The notes: a model not told the origin generated them from the letters alone. DNA of 64,000 nucleotides from Physcomitrium patens (GCF_000002425.4 NC_037256.1:7348328-7412327), one strand, 5' to 3'; shown: positions 30,590-43,360, counted from the stretch's first letter. Program-made: numbers and translations.

Positions 30590-31815
30590 GAGACCTGAAT
30601 TGGTCCGACGACTCAATGTGGTCCCGATTACAGGGTTTCGATTCTGTTTCAGGCTGTCCTGTTCTCTGTGCCGTTTCAAGGAACGTTGTTTTTGATAAAA
30701 AGATCTCTTAAAGATAAAAACAAAAGAGAAAGCTCTGACGGCAAGAGCCAATTCCGGATCCAAGATAGAAGGAGCCAATTCCAGATCCAAGATGGAAGGA
30801 GCCAATTCCGGATCCAAGACGGAAGATTGAAGAAATTCAGAGGCTAGGATTTGAAAGAGGGGAGAATTAGGGTTAAAGGGGAGGAAGGTTAAGAAATGAG
30901 GGGGTTTTTTTTCAGATTGGGTTTTTGGATCGAAGAGCTAGCTTCAAGTTCTTTTCAAGGTCACTAGTTTGGTTTCATTAGGGTTTGTGAGGGGAGAGAA
31001 ATCGCTGCTCAAACTCAGTGTTTATTTTGGTATTTTGGATTTTATATAAAACATTGATGGTTTGCATTCTCAATTGGTTTGTGCAAGTCGTGTAGCATCT
31101 ATAGATCAAAATTTGGTATTGTCTGGATAGTTGAGTGTGCTAAGTGTATACAAAAATTTGTGTTAATCTAACGATGCAATCAAGAGATATCTGGGTTTTA
31201 GTACAAAGGGTTGTTGGAAGTTGGCAGTCTAGGGTTGGATAGGGTTTCTGTGATATCTAAAGATCTACTAGTTGGATCGACGTAATTTTTGGCTTGATAA
31301 TAGAAGATTTGGAGATCAAGTGGTTATTCAATTTTGAGCTGGAGTTAACGGTTGATAAAGGAGAAATCACTTCTGGAGTTTCTACATCAAATTTCAAGGT
31401 TGTGGCTGAGTGGCATCAGTGCGGTTTTTGGGCGTTTTCTTGCAATTTGTAAGTTGGGTTGGGCTGAAATTTTTTGAGCATATAGAAGGCTTATACTGGC
31501 ATTTGGGTGAAAAATTTCACACTAAGTGGACAGTTGGATCAAAAGTTACAGCTCATCAAAGCTCACTAGCTAGGGTTAGGGCTTGTTAAGAAAAACAAAA
31601 ACAACTTAATTATAAAAGAAATAAAGCAATTGGAATATTGTATGGTTAAAATGACTATGAGGAGTGTTTTTAAATACTTGGAAATTGATATTTCAATTAT
31701 ATTCTTCATACATGAATAAAATCTATTAGGGTTCTTTGTTATTTGCAAAAACAACTATACCTTCCACAGCCAGATATCCAGTGTATTCCCGAATAAGACA
31801 ACACGTAATAGGACA

Positions 31816-32504
31816 ACGTAGTCACCTACCGATTGTGAAAGTATTAGTTAAAGCTTGTAATGGGAAGGTTAGAAAATGGCCATGACTTTTGTCAATTATA
31901 TTATGGACTGATCAAACAACTCATAGCTCAGTAATGGGATATATGCCTATTGAGCTTATGACAGCTCAAAAACCAATTATACCAATTGAAGAAAAAGTAC
32001 CTACTTAGAGTGTGCTATTATGGGAAAATAGATTGATAAAAGAAGAAATTCTAGCTATTAGAATTCAACAATTAGAGCAAAGATCGAAAGATGTACAAAT
32101 AGCATTAGGAAGGTTAAAAAGAGCGAGGTTACAAAACAAGGCATGATAAGCAGCATCGATTGAGGCCTAAAATAATTGAAGAATGTGATTAGGTTTTGGT
32201 CTATGATAGTAGCTTGGACAATCAACATAATACTTTAAGGAAGTTTTTTAAATGATCGTTTGGATCGTATGTGGTAATAACTGTTCATGATAATGCAACT
32301 TACTTATTGTTCGAGTTAGATGGAACAAGATTAATAATACCAATTGCAGGGAAGCGAGTAAAAATATTTAAACAAAGATACACAGAAATAAATATAGAAG
32401 ACCTTGCTGAGGACATAGATATTCCTCAATAGGAAGATGAATTTTACTTAGATAACAAAAGTAATGAAGAAGATTTGGACACAGACTTAGAGAACATATT
32501 ATAA
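31816..32504 (+). pseudogene. Integrase C-terminal part of A2
   Basis: Continues the integrase cut at 19583: RSHLPIVKVLVKACNGKVRK, WTDQTTHSSVMGYMPIELM, a helical region (RIQQLEQRSKDVQIALGRL), and a GPY/F-like end (GSYVVITVHDNATYLLFEL, AGKRVKIFKQR). Stops near 32008, 32146, 32190 and 32254 disable it. No chromodomain is visible, so family A is not of the C1-C3 type. Confidence 0.82.
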
Positions 32505-32566
32505 ATCAAACAACAATTAGGTTCTTTGATAAATACCAGAGGATGCACAGGTTCAGAAAGGGTGGA

Positions 32567-34632
32567 TGTCTTGTTGTAACATTACCATATGGTGAAAATA
32601 TAAATGAAAAAGATTTTATTAATATTTAGTCATCTTGGATGTTAAAAACAGTGGCCAATTCTAGTGCCAATATTCAGAGGCCAGTTAATGTCACCCCATT
32701 GCAAGCTATACCACCATACGTGATATCAATAATATGCTCCATCGGTGTCATCGAACCAAGTACCCTCGATACCAACGAGACAACCAGGATCATTTTCTAA
32801 CCCTACATAGAACAAGCCTAGTAAGTATATACTGGTGGAGACACCCAATATACTTGATGGGGGTCCAAGAAGACCACTTCGTTGTTTTCGTTGCAAACAA
32901 ATTGGTCATTATGCTAGAAAATGTCTCAATCCTAGAGCCAATGATGATTACGCATCAATGTGTAGAAATTGCAAGCAGTCAGCACATACTTATCACCAAT
33001 GTAATGCTCCGTTCAATTTCAATAATCGGGATTAGCAGATCCAAAACCAAGAAAAAAATTGAGGTGATAAATTGAGGTCCTCAAGATTCTCTAGTAAATC
33101 AGGTGGAATATATTCGAGACATTCTTACCAGGAGTCGGCAAAAGGAGAAAGGACCAATTCAACATTTGGGTGAGCCTAATGCAAAGGGCCAATTTGACCC
33201 AATTATAGGGATATCCAATCTAGGTCTTGTTACATGCCTCTTACCTAGTATGAGACCTGACTCGGTTGGGCAACTCAATGAGGTCCCAATTATGGAGGCT
33301 TTGGTTCCATTTCAAGCTATTCAATTCTTTATGCCGTTTTAGAGAAACGTCCTTTCCGTGGAAAGATCCTCTTAGAGGCAGGAATTCCATGGAAGCGTGG
33401 TCTGCTATTCCAATTCCAAGTCATTGGTGGAAGAATAGGAGATTTTTTGGATCGGAGAGTTAGCTTCAAGCTCTTGTAAAAGGTGTAAAACTTGATTTCA
33501 TAGATTTTGGCAGGACTTTTTGTAATCCTTGTTCAAAGCCAGTGTTTGTATTGGAGATTTGGAGTGAGAGAGTGAGCTTCAAGCTCCTTCGAAAGGTGTA
33601 AGACTTGGTTTCATAAGACTTGGGAGGACTTTTTACAATCGTTATTCAAAGTCAGTGTTTGTATTGAGAATTTGGGGTCGGAGAGTGAGCTTCAAGCTCC
33701 TTTGAAAGGTATAAGACTTGGTTTCATAGGATTTTGGAGGGCTTTTTACAATTGTTGTTTAAAGTCAGTGTTTATATTGGTGATTTGGATTTTTTGCAAT
33801 AAAATTAGGGCAAGTACTCTTGACTGTTTTGTAAAATTGGAGAAACATCTATGGTTGAAATTTTAGAGATGTCTAGATAGTTGAGTATGCCAAGCGCATG
33901 CAAAAACTTGTGTTAATCTAATGGTATGGATAGAGAATATTTAATTGTTAGTGTAAAGAGGTATTAGAAGTTGGCAGATTGGGATTATTTAGGATTTTTG
34001 TGATATCTGGAGATCTACCAACTGGAATAAGGTGAATTTTGGTGTGATAAGTTGAGGACTTAAAAACAGAGCTATACACAAAGTTGAATGAGAATTAACA
34101 GTTGAAGAAGGAGAAATTATAATTCAAAGTTTGTCATCAACTTTCTAGGCAATGGTCAAGGAACATCAGTATGGATTTATGGCATTTTCTTGCAATCTAT
34201 AAGTTGGATTGGATTAAAACTTCTTGAGCATTTAGAAGACTTGCAAAGACACTAGTGGTAGAAGTTTTACAACTATCAAACGGTCAGATTGAGAATTACA
34301 GCTTATCAAAGCTCGGTGCCTAGGGTTAGGGTTTAAAAATTAAAAAATTAAAAATTAAAAATTAAAAAAAAAATATATATATTAATAAAAAAAAATAAAA
34401 AATAAAACTAACAAATAACAAAAGAATTTGTGCTTATAATATCTTGAAGTTATAAAAAATAGTATTTCTAAGTACTTTATATTGAGATTAAGCTTTTACA
34501 TTGAAATCTGAAATAATTTGTATTTAGATGGTTGAAACCTACTAGACTACTTGGATACTTGCAAAGCATTATTTTATCTTCTACAACCAGACACCTGGTG
34601 CGTTATCAAGCTAAATAGCATGTAATAGGACA
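32567..34632 (+). repeat. 3' LTR of A2 with captured gag segment
   Basis: About 2.07 kb, TGTCTTGTTGT ... AATAGGACA, preceded by AGAAAGGGTGGA. The part 32640-33430 is homologous to the T1 gag region 40490-41800. It includes a two-knuckle coding stretch at 32835-33035 (CFRCKQIGHYARKC and CRNCKQSAHTYHQC). Three imperfect repeats with GAGCTTCAAGCTC follow (33440-33760), then an AAAAATT run (34340-34400). Confidence 0.85.
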
Positions 34633-35463
34633 ATGATTACCTCAAAAATGTGCTTAGATGTCGATTGGCCTCCTTCACTGATCTTAATGGCAATCTCTCA
34701 AATTTATATACTCCTGATTAAACTATTACTTTGCTTCCTAACTTTATACACTTATTAAAAATCAAGCTGATTATCTTTGTAAAAAAAATTTATCTGAGTC
34801 TAATTGGTAGATCAATAGATTTCTAAGAAAACCTCACTAGTCCTAAAAACCCTAAATTTCAAGACCATAATCTACAAAAACCTTCATGCCTTTCAATCTA
34901 ACCATTTGATTAAATCCAAATTTACAGCACACATCAAGCACAACTACATCTACAAATTCAAATATTTTCACTTGTAGATCTATTTCCAAACTTATGAAAT
35001 TCTCCAAAAAGTATCACCTATTTTATTTCACAAATCTAAAGTCATCTGAAATAAACCTTGACTTTGCAAAGCTCTTATAAAGTCAATACACACTTAATTC
35101 ACTCTAAATTATTGCTCAAAGAAACCTCATTAAGTCACCTTCTAGATCCTTCTCTTCAATCTCCAAAAAAATGTCAAAATCGTCATCGAGGCATAGTTTG
35201 GTGCCTTGGGTTCTGATTTCAACTATGGTTGATAACTATTCCTCTCTAAGTATTAACTTTTGGATTTCTAAAATAATTTTTATCACAAATTACTCTTAAC
35301 TTCTTTCCAAAGGTGCTTATATTGTTTATTTTTTTAATCTATCTTATTTTTTTCTATTTGTGGTCCTACAAAGTGAATAGAAGCCTATTTTATAAAATGG
35401 CAGCATTAACACTTTTAATTTTTCTATTCCTTGACTATAAACTATTTTTATAAGATAATTTAT
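34633..35463. other. AT-rich flank between A2 and C3
   Basis: No gene found. A stretch near 34845-34930 (CCTAAAAACCCTAAATTTC and on) faintly resembles the reverse complement of the family A LTR body, but too weakly to call. The last bases, TTTAT (35459-35463), are the target duplication of C3. Confidence 0.5.
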
Positions 35464-36015
35464 TGTCACGGACATATGCATGTAAGCCAATACTTACATG
35501 TATAAATAGGTAGAAGTAAGTAAAAGTAAGTAAAAGTAAGTTAATTCTATAGTATTTGATATCGTAGCTTCTTAGAAGCTTCATAGATACTGCTTTGACT
35601 TTATAGGTATCTTTAATTGACTTTTTGGAATTAGAAACGTAGTCAAAAAGTTGGCCATGTGCCACACATGTTGTTAACTTAAAGACCAAGATAACTATGT
35701 AGCCCACACATAGAAAAACTTACCTTGTAAGTCAAAGCATGTGTTCTACAAAGTCAACATATATTGGAGGTCCTATAGAATATCACCACGTAGCCCTTAG
35801 TTAGATAGTATATATAGAGACAAGAATGAAGCCTTCTTCACTCTTGTCAACTCCTTTCTTGCTTCTAGTCTAGTTTCAAGGGTCTCTAGTTTTCTTGGCT
35901 TTTGGTATTCCAATTTCTTTCTTAATATAGATATCAAGTTATTTCTATTTTATCATCTTTCTATGAGAGAAGTTTCACTTGTTTATTTATCTTTATCATA
36001 TTCTTGTCTTTGATA
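35464..36015 (+). repeat. 5' LTR of C3
   Basis: 552 bp. TATATATA at 35809-35816 and ACTCTTGTCAA at 35840-35850, again 31 nt apart start to start. The LTR end reads TTTGATA for CTTGACA. Confidence 0.92.
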
Positions 36016-36017
36016 GA

Positions 36018-36028
36018 TTGACAAGAGT
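36018..36028 (+). other. Candidate self-primer annealing site of C3
   Basis: TTGACAAGAGT two bases after the LTR, unchanged although the rest of the copy is strongly decayed. TATCAGAGC lies at 36039-36047. Confidence 0.7.
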
Positions 36029-36232
36029 ACACCTATAATATCAGAGCTTTGTCTAATCTTAATTAAGAGTGGATTACCTCTTTTTCTTGATAAGACACAA
36101 GTATATTAGAAGTTGCAGATTTCCCTCTTCGAAACTGATATTGTCCTTAGTATTTTCTTTGTTTTCAAGTCCTCTCTTCTATTTGTCTTGAGCGATATTA
36201 GACATCTTTTCTTTCCAAGTATTATCGTGATA

Positions 36233-37234
36233 CAACTTGCTGAAATGAAGAGTGCAATGGCACAAATGCAAGAGCAATTGAGGAAGTTAATGCTTGCGAT
36301 GCATCAACTCAATTTACCACCACAAGGAATAATAAGATTGGCAAGAAGTGAAGACATAGAAATGAATGGAGCTACTTCAACATCTCCACCAAATCATGTC
36401 CTTTCTCCTATAGTGGAACGTCCTTCCAGTATTAAAAAACCAAGAATTACCCTACCCGAGAAGTTTGATGGCACCAGATCTAAGTTTCGAGGATTTATCA
36501 ATCAAGTGTAACTTATGATTGAACTTCAACCCCAAAGCTATCCAACTCCATGATCGCAAGTTAGATTCATTGGTATGCTTCTTTCAGGTTCAGCACTATC
36601 GTGGTTTTCATCTTTTCTTGAATGACGAGATCCAATATTGGATAATCTAGAGGCTTTTCTGGTAGAGTTTTGATCCATGTATGGAGAACATGATGCAATT
36701 CATATTGCAACCAATAAGATGTGTATTTTACAATAAGGCAATCGATCAATAACGTTGTATGCTTCACAATTTTGACAACTTGCAACTAATATCAAGTGGA
36801 AGGATGTTGCACTTATTAGCCAATTTCTCTACAGATTACAATATGAGGTAAAAAAAATAATGTTCAACTTATCTGATCCTCAAACATTGAGTCAAGCAAT
36901 TGACTTTGATGTGAAGTACGACAATCACCTTTTTGAATTCCGATCTAAGAACCATACAAGTGGACCTCAACGTTACTATAATTCAATGGCAATACCAACA
37001 TCTCTTCAACACATACATTTGAAAGTAGAGGATATGCATATTGATGCAGTACGTTTCAAACCTCTTACAGAGCAAGAAAATACACGTCGTCGTCAAGAAA
37101 GATTGTACTTATATTATGGAGAATCTAAGCACAATGCTCAACATTGTTCAAAGAAGCAACGTATCCATAAAATGAGGAGTACAGTGATCAAAGAAGATAG
37201 CATGTCAAAAAACAAATTTGTCCAACTACAATAG
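36233..37234 (+). pseudogene. Gag of C3
   Basis: Collinear with C1 and C2 gag. The ATG is replaced by GTG (near 36228). Stops include those after FINQV, in SFLE*RDP, and LQ*GNRS. The zinc knuckle reads YLYYGESKHNAQHC, so two of three Cys are lost. It ends at 37234 as in C1 and C2. In the last codons ATG TCA AAA AAC creates a canonical A AAA AAC heptamer by mutation; C1 and C2 have GAA AAC. Confidence 0.85.
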
Positions 37235-37239
37235 GGACC

Positions 37240-38303
37240 GTGCGGCTGGAACCTTGTACAACACCTAGTGAAGGTTCTATCCTCTCCTCAGAACCCTCTC
37301 CATGTTTTACGATAAATGTTATTCTAGGACCTAAACATTTGAAAGCCTTTACCTTGCTAGATTCAGGAGCCTCAGCATGTTTCTTAGATGAAGAATTTGC
37401 TAAAAGATATAGCATATTTTTAGTAAAGAAAACTAAACTTCTTCATTTAGAAGTCATAGATGGTCATCCATTGTCTTCAGGAGATATTACTCATGAAATC
37501 CTTCCTATAGAAATAGCAACTAATGGTCATAGTAGCTTTATAATATTTAATATCATTAGATCTCCTTCTACTCCAGTCATTTTAGGTTTATCATGGTTAG
37601 AAAAATATAACCCTAAAATAGATTGAACTTCTCATAGTCTTGATTTTTTTTGAAAGTATAACTAAGAGTGTAGTTAATCAAGTAGAAAGTCACAAGTCTA
37701 GTATAATTAAACCTATATTTGTAGATATAAGTACTTTCTTGCATGCTGCAAAAGAAGGATCACCTTGTGTCATTTATGCCACACCAGTTTCTATTGGTGA
37801 GAAGACTTCAAATAGTATTCCAAGCCAATATCAAGATTTTCAAGATATATTTGAGAAAAAAAATGTGGATATTCTCCCAAAACATCATTCCTATGACTGC
37901 TCAATTGACCTTCAAGAAGGAGCACAATCGCCATTTGGAAAAATCTATAATTTATCTCAAAATGAGTTAGCTGAAGTCAAGGAGTATATTGAAGAAAATT
38001 TGGCCAAGAACTTCATATGCCATTCCAAATCTCTAACAAGAGCTCTGATTTTATTTGTGAAGAAAAAAGATGGATCATTGCGGCTATGTGTTGATTATTG
38101 AGGACTCAAAAAAATCACTATCAAAAACAAATACCCCCTACTTTTGATATTTGGACTTCTTAATCAGTTGAATCAAGCTAAGATCTATACAAAAATAGAT
38201 CTATGGGGAGCATAGAATTTGGTATACATCAAAGAAGGAGATGAATGGAAGACTGCATTTTGAACAAAGTATGGAAATTTTGAATACAACGTCATGCCTT
38301 TTG
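37240..38303 (+). pseudogene. Pol of C3, part 1 (protease and start of RT)
   Basis: Protease LDSGASACFLDEEF, then a frameshift in a run of eight T near 37645, then [13 protein letters not shown] and EYNVMPFGL. Stops occur at 37624-37626, 38099-38101, 38213-38215 and others. T1 cuts it at 38304-38308 (GACTT). Confidence 0.85.
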
Positions 38304-38308
38304 GACTT

Positions 38309-39156
38309 TGTAGAATAGATATTAATTCGTTTTTGAAACATATTGATAAAATATATTAATAGTCCATATAATAGGAAATTTAGGAGGACGGATGAGTGAT
38401 TTAGTTTTTAAAAGTGGCTAATTACAAAATTACAGTTAGAATCTGGAGAATTAGGAGAAAGTATATAGGAGTTGTAGAAGTTAATTAAGGTATCAGATTG
38501 TGATAGTCATGAGTCAAAGGCCAAACTATGATAGTCATGAGTTGAGGGCCAAACTGTGATAGTCATGAGCCGAGGGCCATCGCTGTGATAGTATGAGCCG
38601 GGGTAAGTTTAGTGCTACCTCTTTTCTTTTGTTTGTTATTTTCTTTGAATAAGAGGATTGAGAGTTTCTGAATATTGTGAAGTGAATTATGGAATGGAAA
38701 TGTGATTGGTATTATTTGAAAAGAAGAAAGATTGAATGCTGAAATTTGATTGTAGTTTAGTAGAGAGAATGAGTCTGCGTTTGTGTGAAACACTGTAATG
38801 TGAATGGCAGTTCTGTGTGAAGAATTTCAGTGATTGGAATGAGGGTAATTGTGTGCTGAAAGTTGTGAGGGCGTAGTATTACAGTTGGAGATTATGAGGG
38901 TGAATATATTGGTGGAAATAGCAGTTATTGGTATGACTGAATTGTTGTAAGGAAGAGACCGATAAGGTGAAGGAGGAGATTATAGTTTCCTTGTGTGTTT
39001 AGATATTGAAAATAGAGATGATACATTCAGGAGGTAATTGATTGTGTGATCCTAACGTGAACGCTTAAGCAACTAGTCATTCTCTGTGTTTGAATCCCCT
39101 CTATACGGATTTATTCTTGGAGGTTTCTTTCGGAATAAGTAAAATGAGCAATCACA
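38309..39156 (+). repeat. 5' LTR of T1
   Basis: 848 bp. It carries four tandem units of about 28 bp at 38500-38603, based on TGATAGTCATGAG and GAGGGCCAAAC. The 3' LTR has only the last two, which explains the length difference. Confidence 0.92.
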
Positions 39157-39159
39157 TTT

Positions 39160-39178
39160 TGGCGCCACTATCGGGGAG
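39160..39178 (+). other. Primer binding site of T1
   Basis: TGGCGCCACTATCGGGGAG, three bases after the LTR end. TGGCGCC...GGGG is characteristic of Tat/Athila elements. Confidence 0.8.
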
Positions 39179-39269
39179 TGATAATAGCTTTGAGTGTTAG
39201 AAATTAATTACCAAATGTGTGAAAAAATTGGCAATGGAAGACGATTTTAGTAGTGTTTGAAGCAAGATT

Positions 39270-41990
39270 ATGGTTAATAAGAATGAAAGCATTGCATCGA
39301 GGAAAATAAATCAGTTGAGAGAAAGACAGGGAAGAACGCAAGGAAGGAACTTACTTAGAGAGGAGCAAGAACATAATCTTAAAAGAAGCATCGACAGAAT
39401 TGGATTAAACCATAGTTGCAAGCTTGTGGGCACATCCAAACATATCAAGAATCAGACAGACTATTAATTTTGCAGTCGTATGTACCATTAGAAAAAGTGC
39501 CAAGAACACTCGCGAGAAATTTTGTTGACATTCCAGTGGAAATCTTATGGCCGTTAACTGAAAGAGAAGGAGGCGTAGAAGAATTTGGTATTCCATTGGA
39601 TATTTTTCCAGTTTGGTATACCACTGAAACAAGCAATAGTAGCTCTTCAAATTGGCACAAATTGGTCGCCAATAAAGATAACTATATTGTATTTCAAAAT
39701 TCAATATTTTCACCTGCAATTCAACTAATAAAATTAATTACAAAAAATAACAGTAAATCAAGGAGCATTGAGAGCTCGGAAATTAGAATAAAGGAAAGGA
39801 GAGATTTTTTTAAAACAGAGTTTAGCGGAACAAGAAATTTAATGGCGTCAAGAGGACTAGCCATTCCGATTGCAATACAAATGGGTGCAATAGGCGATTG
39901 TACGACTAGTGTCGTGCCACTACCTACTTTTTGGAGATTTCTAGGTATGGATCCCGATGAACATTTGTCTCAGTTTCTTACAGCATGTGTAGCTAATAAT
40001 AGTAGAACTGAAAATATTTGGTTGCGATGGCTGCCAGTGATCTTAAAAGATACGACGTTTGAATGGTACAATCGCCAACCAGTGGGTCAATTTTTGAATT
40101 GAGAAGCATTGAAGAATGTATTTTTATCTCATTTTTGGCCAATTGGTTTTGAGGATCACCTTCGAGAGAGGTTAATGAATAGCAAAATGATCCTAGGGGA
40201 GGTGATAGAATCGTACTATGGCCAAGTGGCTGATATACTCAGTAAGTGGCTGAATCACCAAATGTCGGAGGTATTAATCTTATCCATATTAATCAATGGT
40301 TTGTACCTACTAGAGCTAAAAATGTTTGTAAAGGAAGCTCAAACCGTTACGGTGGCTGCATCCCTTAATAGAGCCAAGGTTTGGAAGGAATGCCATTATG
40401 ATCAATTTTTAACTACGGAAGCCACGATGATTCCAGTTCAAGATAGATATCAAAATCCAACTTGGAACAAATGAGTGGGTAGTTATCTACGGATGTTAGA
40501 AACAGGGGCCAATTCCAATACCAATATTCAAGGGCCAGTTAATGTCACCCTATTGCAAGCTATACCACCAAATGTGACAATAGTGTATACTCCATATTTT
40601 CCATATCAACAACAAGTGTTAACTATGGCAGAGATACCAATAATACCAACCTTAAAAGATTCCAATGAAACCTCGTTATTGAATTTGACGAAGAAAATGG
40701 AAGAAATGGCCGTCAATATGGCCAAAGATAAGGAAAAGAGGCAAAAGCCTACCAATACTAGGACCAATGTATGGTGCAGTAATTGTAAGGGCCACAGTCA
40801 TTCTGTAACAGAATGTTCCTCATCCTCACAAATAATGGATCAATGTACATTTTATGGAGGAAAGTACTTAACAGCAAATTGTTAGAATTGGCAAAGACAA
40901 CAACAATAATTTAGTAATCAGACCATGATCCCACCAACCCAGTGGGACGTCAATCAAGTACAAATGGGAAATACGTTTGGATGGAATAGAAATCGATTTA
41001 ATCGACAAAATCTAGCATTCAATAACTTTCAAAGTTCCAATTTTAATCAGGGATCTGCATCAAACTCCCAAAACTACAGTAAGGAGCAGCAGAGGTATCA
41101 GCAATATGCTCCATCGACGTCATCAAACCAAGTTCCCTTAGTACCAACGGAACAACCAGGATCATTTTCTAATCCTACATGGAACAAGCCTAGTAGGTAT
41201 ATACTGGTGGAGGCACCTAATATGCCTAATGGGAGTGAAAGAAGACCACTTCGTTATTTCTGTTACAGACAGATTAATCATTATGCCAATGAATGTCCCA
41301 ATCCCAGAGCCAGTGATGATTATGCACTAGTTTGTGGGAATTGCAAGTAGTTGGGGCATACATATTAGCAATGTAATGCTCCCTTCAATGTTAATAAATG
41401 GGATCAGCAGATCCAAAGCCAAGGAAAATTTGAGGAGATAAATCGAGGTCCTCAAGATTCTCTGATAAATCGAGTGGAATGTTTTTAAGTCGTTCTTACT
41501 AGGAGTCAGCAAAAGGGAAAAGGACCAATTCAATATTTGGGTAATCCCGATGCGAAAGACCAATTTGACCCAATTAGGGGACCATCCAATCCAGGTCATG
41601 TTACGGGCTTTGTACCCAATATAAGACCTAACTCGGTGGCACAACCCAATGAGGTCCCAATTACGGAGGCTTCGGTTCCATTCCAAGTAGTTCCGATTTC
41701 TATGCAGTTCCGAGAAACGTCCTATCCGTTGAAAGATCCTCTCGAGGACGAGAATTCCAAGGAAGCCCCAGTTGCTGTTCCAATTCTGAGTCTAGGGAGA
41801 AAGAATATCTTACCTCACGAAGTTAAACTCAAACCAATGAAATGCAAAAGAGCATTGGAAATTATTCTCAATATGAAACCCTATGATATTCTCAAGGATT
41901 TGGATGTTATTCAATCTTCAATTACAATGAAGCAACTTTTGGCTGTAGTATCAGAATGTCGATCTACATTGAATTCAGTGCTAATATGAC
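39270..41990 (+). pseudogene. Gag of T1
   Basis: From 39416 onward one frame runs through gag into protease, broken only by stops (40100, 40472, 40883, 41348, 41988 regions). Capsid-like part: FWRFLGMDPDEHLSQFLTAC, FEWYNRQPVGQF, FLSHFWPIGFEDHLRERL. Zinc knuckles: CSNCKGHSHSVTEC, then degraded CFYRQINHYANEC-type and CGNCK ... QC motifs at 41260-41370. The block 40490-41800 is the source-like counterpart of the segment found in family A LTRs. Confidence 0.85.
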
Positions 41991-41999
41991 GAAGATCCC

Positions 42000-42826
42000 A
42001 CATTAAAGAAATTCATGAAGTTAGCTTTAACCCAGATTTGGGAGCATCAACAATCGATGTATCAATCGATGGCGTTTTAATTCCAGGGGTACAAGTCGAT
42101 GGTGGCTCCAGTGTAAATTTAATGAACGCGGATACAATGGAGGACTTGGATCTAAAGCAATTGCTACCTACGACATTGGTCTTGCGAATGGCAGATCATA
42201 GTCGGGTAAAGCCAATGGGAATCTTACACAATATTCTCACTGTAATCGTGGGATTGAAATATAAAATTGATTATATTGTATTCCGATTATAGAGTTCTAC
42301 ATTATCATATCCCATTTTGTTGGAAAGACCTTGGCTTTATCAAGCCAAAGCTAAGAATGATTGGGGTTGAGACACATTGACAATTGGAAAAAGTTGTGAT
42401 CAGATTGTATTACAGATGTATCCGGTACAATATCATGGAGAAAATCAATTGCCAGAATCAAAATTTACATCGGACAATGAGAATCAATCGATTGAGGCAA
42501 ATGACGATGCTATAGATTCACCGCAATTTGGGGTAGGACAAAACACTTCAACAGCAAAGGTAGGAGTCTATCAATGTGGAAGTCCCGGCAAATATTTACT
42601 GCATCAAGAGGATGCAACTAACTCGGATCATCCTATTGTCAAATGGATGAACAATTCTGCAGTCAATAGAATCAGCACATTGGAACCAGATTTGGGTGGT
42701 TTCCATATGTCGGATAATACAAGATATTCAGATCAGGAGAAGACAATTAAATCACAGGTTGTTGAAGACCCTATGTGTCAATCTATTAACTTGGGCACCA
42801 ACAAAATGCCATAGCTAATTAAAATA
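42000..42826 (+). pseudogene. Protease and linker of T1
   Basis: The frame continues with ASTIDVSIDGVLIPGVQVDG, where DGGSSVNLM stands at the D-T/S-G site, then ILLERPWLYQAKA. One stop separates 42292 from the next part; the open piece 42377-42814 is a linker without a motif I know. The active site reads D-G-G, so activity is doubtful even without the stops. Confidence 0.7.
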
Positions 42827-43200
42827 TATGCTAGTATTATCGGTACAGAATTGGATGCTTGAAAACAGTTTTTTGTCTATCACAAATCTGCCTTTGTGTT
42901 GTCGTATGCGGATGTGAAAGGGATTCCAGTTGACGTGTGTGAGCACCAGATTATTTTGGAGGAGGGTGTTATGCCAGTTCGTCAAAGATAACACCGGCTT
43001 AACCCAAAATATTTCTTTTTAGTAAAAGAGAAATTGGATAAACTTCTTAACGTGGATTTTATTTATCCTATTTCGCATAGTACATGGGTGTCGCCAATCG
43101 TGATGGTGCCGAAGAAGAATGGAAAAATCAGGATATGTCAAGATTTTTGAAAGTTAAATGTTGCCACCAAGAAAGATTACTTTCCATTACCTTTCACAAA
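42827..43200 (+). pseudogene. Truncated RT of T1
   Basis: Same frame: VRQR, KLDKLLNVDFIYPISHSTWV, SPIVMVPKKNGKIRICQDF, then DYFPLPFTNS. These are RT blocks before the catalytic YxDD, which is absent. Homology stops near 43200. The rest of pol is deleted. Confidence 0.82.
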
Positions 43201-43360
43201 CAGTATGGGTAACATGTTGTCATTATCACCACTAGGTAAAAGAATAGGAGTGGAACACCAGTTAAAGTCATTCTGTGGTATTGTTTTGGATTGACTGGAG
43301 TGCCATTTTCTTGTATTTCTTGTGTTTTTGAGAGTAGTAGTTGCAGTTAAGAGTTATCAA

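Larger units (their letters stand above)
19584..31815 (+). mobile_element. G1, gag-only LTR element (TR-GAG type), nested in A2 integrase
   Basis: LTRs of equal length (5': 19584-21247; 3': 23255-23697 plus 30595-31815, 1664 bp each once C2 is removed) flank about 2 kb of internal DNA. That DNA has one gag-like frame and no protease, RT or integrase. LTR ends, LTR content and primer site are of family A type. Flanks share ACGT (19580-19583, 31816-31819), or AACGT if the last LTR base is counted. Joining the flanks restores A2 integrase as ...ESKR + SHLPIVK. It must rely on a partner element for enzymes, plausibly family A. Confidence 0.88.
23255..31815 (+). repeat. 3' LTR of G1, split by C2
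   Basis: Two pieces, 23255-23697 and 30595-31815, plus the duplicated GAGAC. They add to 1664 bp, equal to the 5' LTR. The start is TGTCGTATTGTAATACG and the end AGGACA. Compared with the 5' LTR (CGTGTT/AACACG), the terminal hairpin arms are CGTATT/AATACG, a paired change. Confidence 0.9.
5939..34632 (+). mobile_element. Family A copy A2, host of the nested insertions
   Basis: The oldest element in the left half. Its pieces in order are: truncated 5' LTR (5939-7217), gag part 1 (7289-8024), gag part 2 and protease (8815-10462), pol part 1 (to 10759), pol part 2 (17093-19583), integrase end (31816-32504), and 3' LTR (32567-34632). Joining the flanks of each insertion restores collinearity with A1 or with a normal integrase, which shows that each gap is an insertion. 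Many nonsense codons and a lost gag ATG (now ATA) mark it as dead. The 5' part of its 5' LTR should lie left of the window, beyond A1. Confidence 0.9.

Noticed and set aside
39405-39719. Minus-strand frames opposite T1 gag
   Set aside because: Antisense to a well-supported gag frame.
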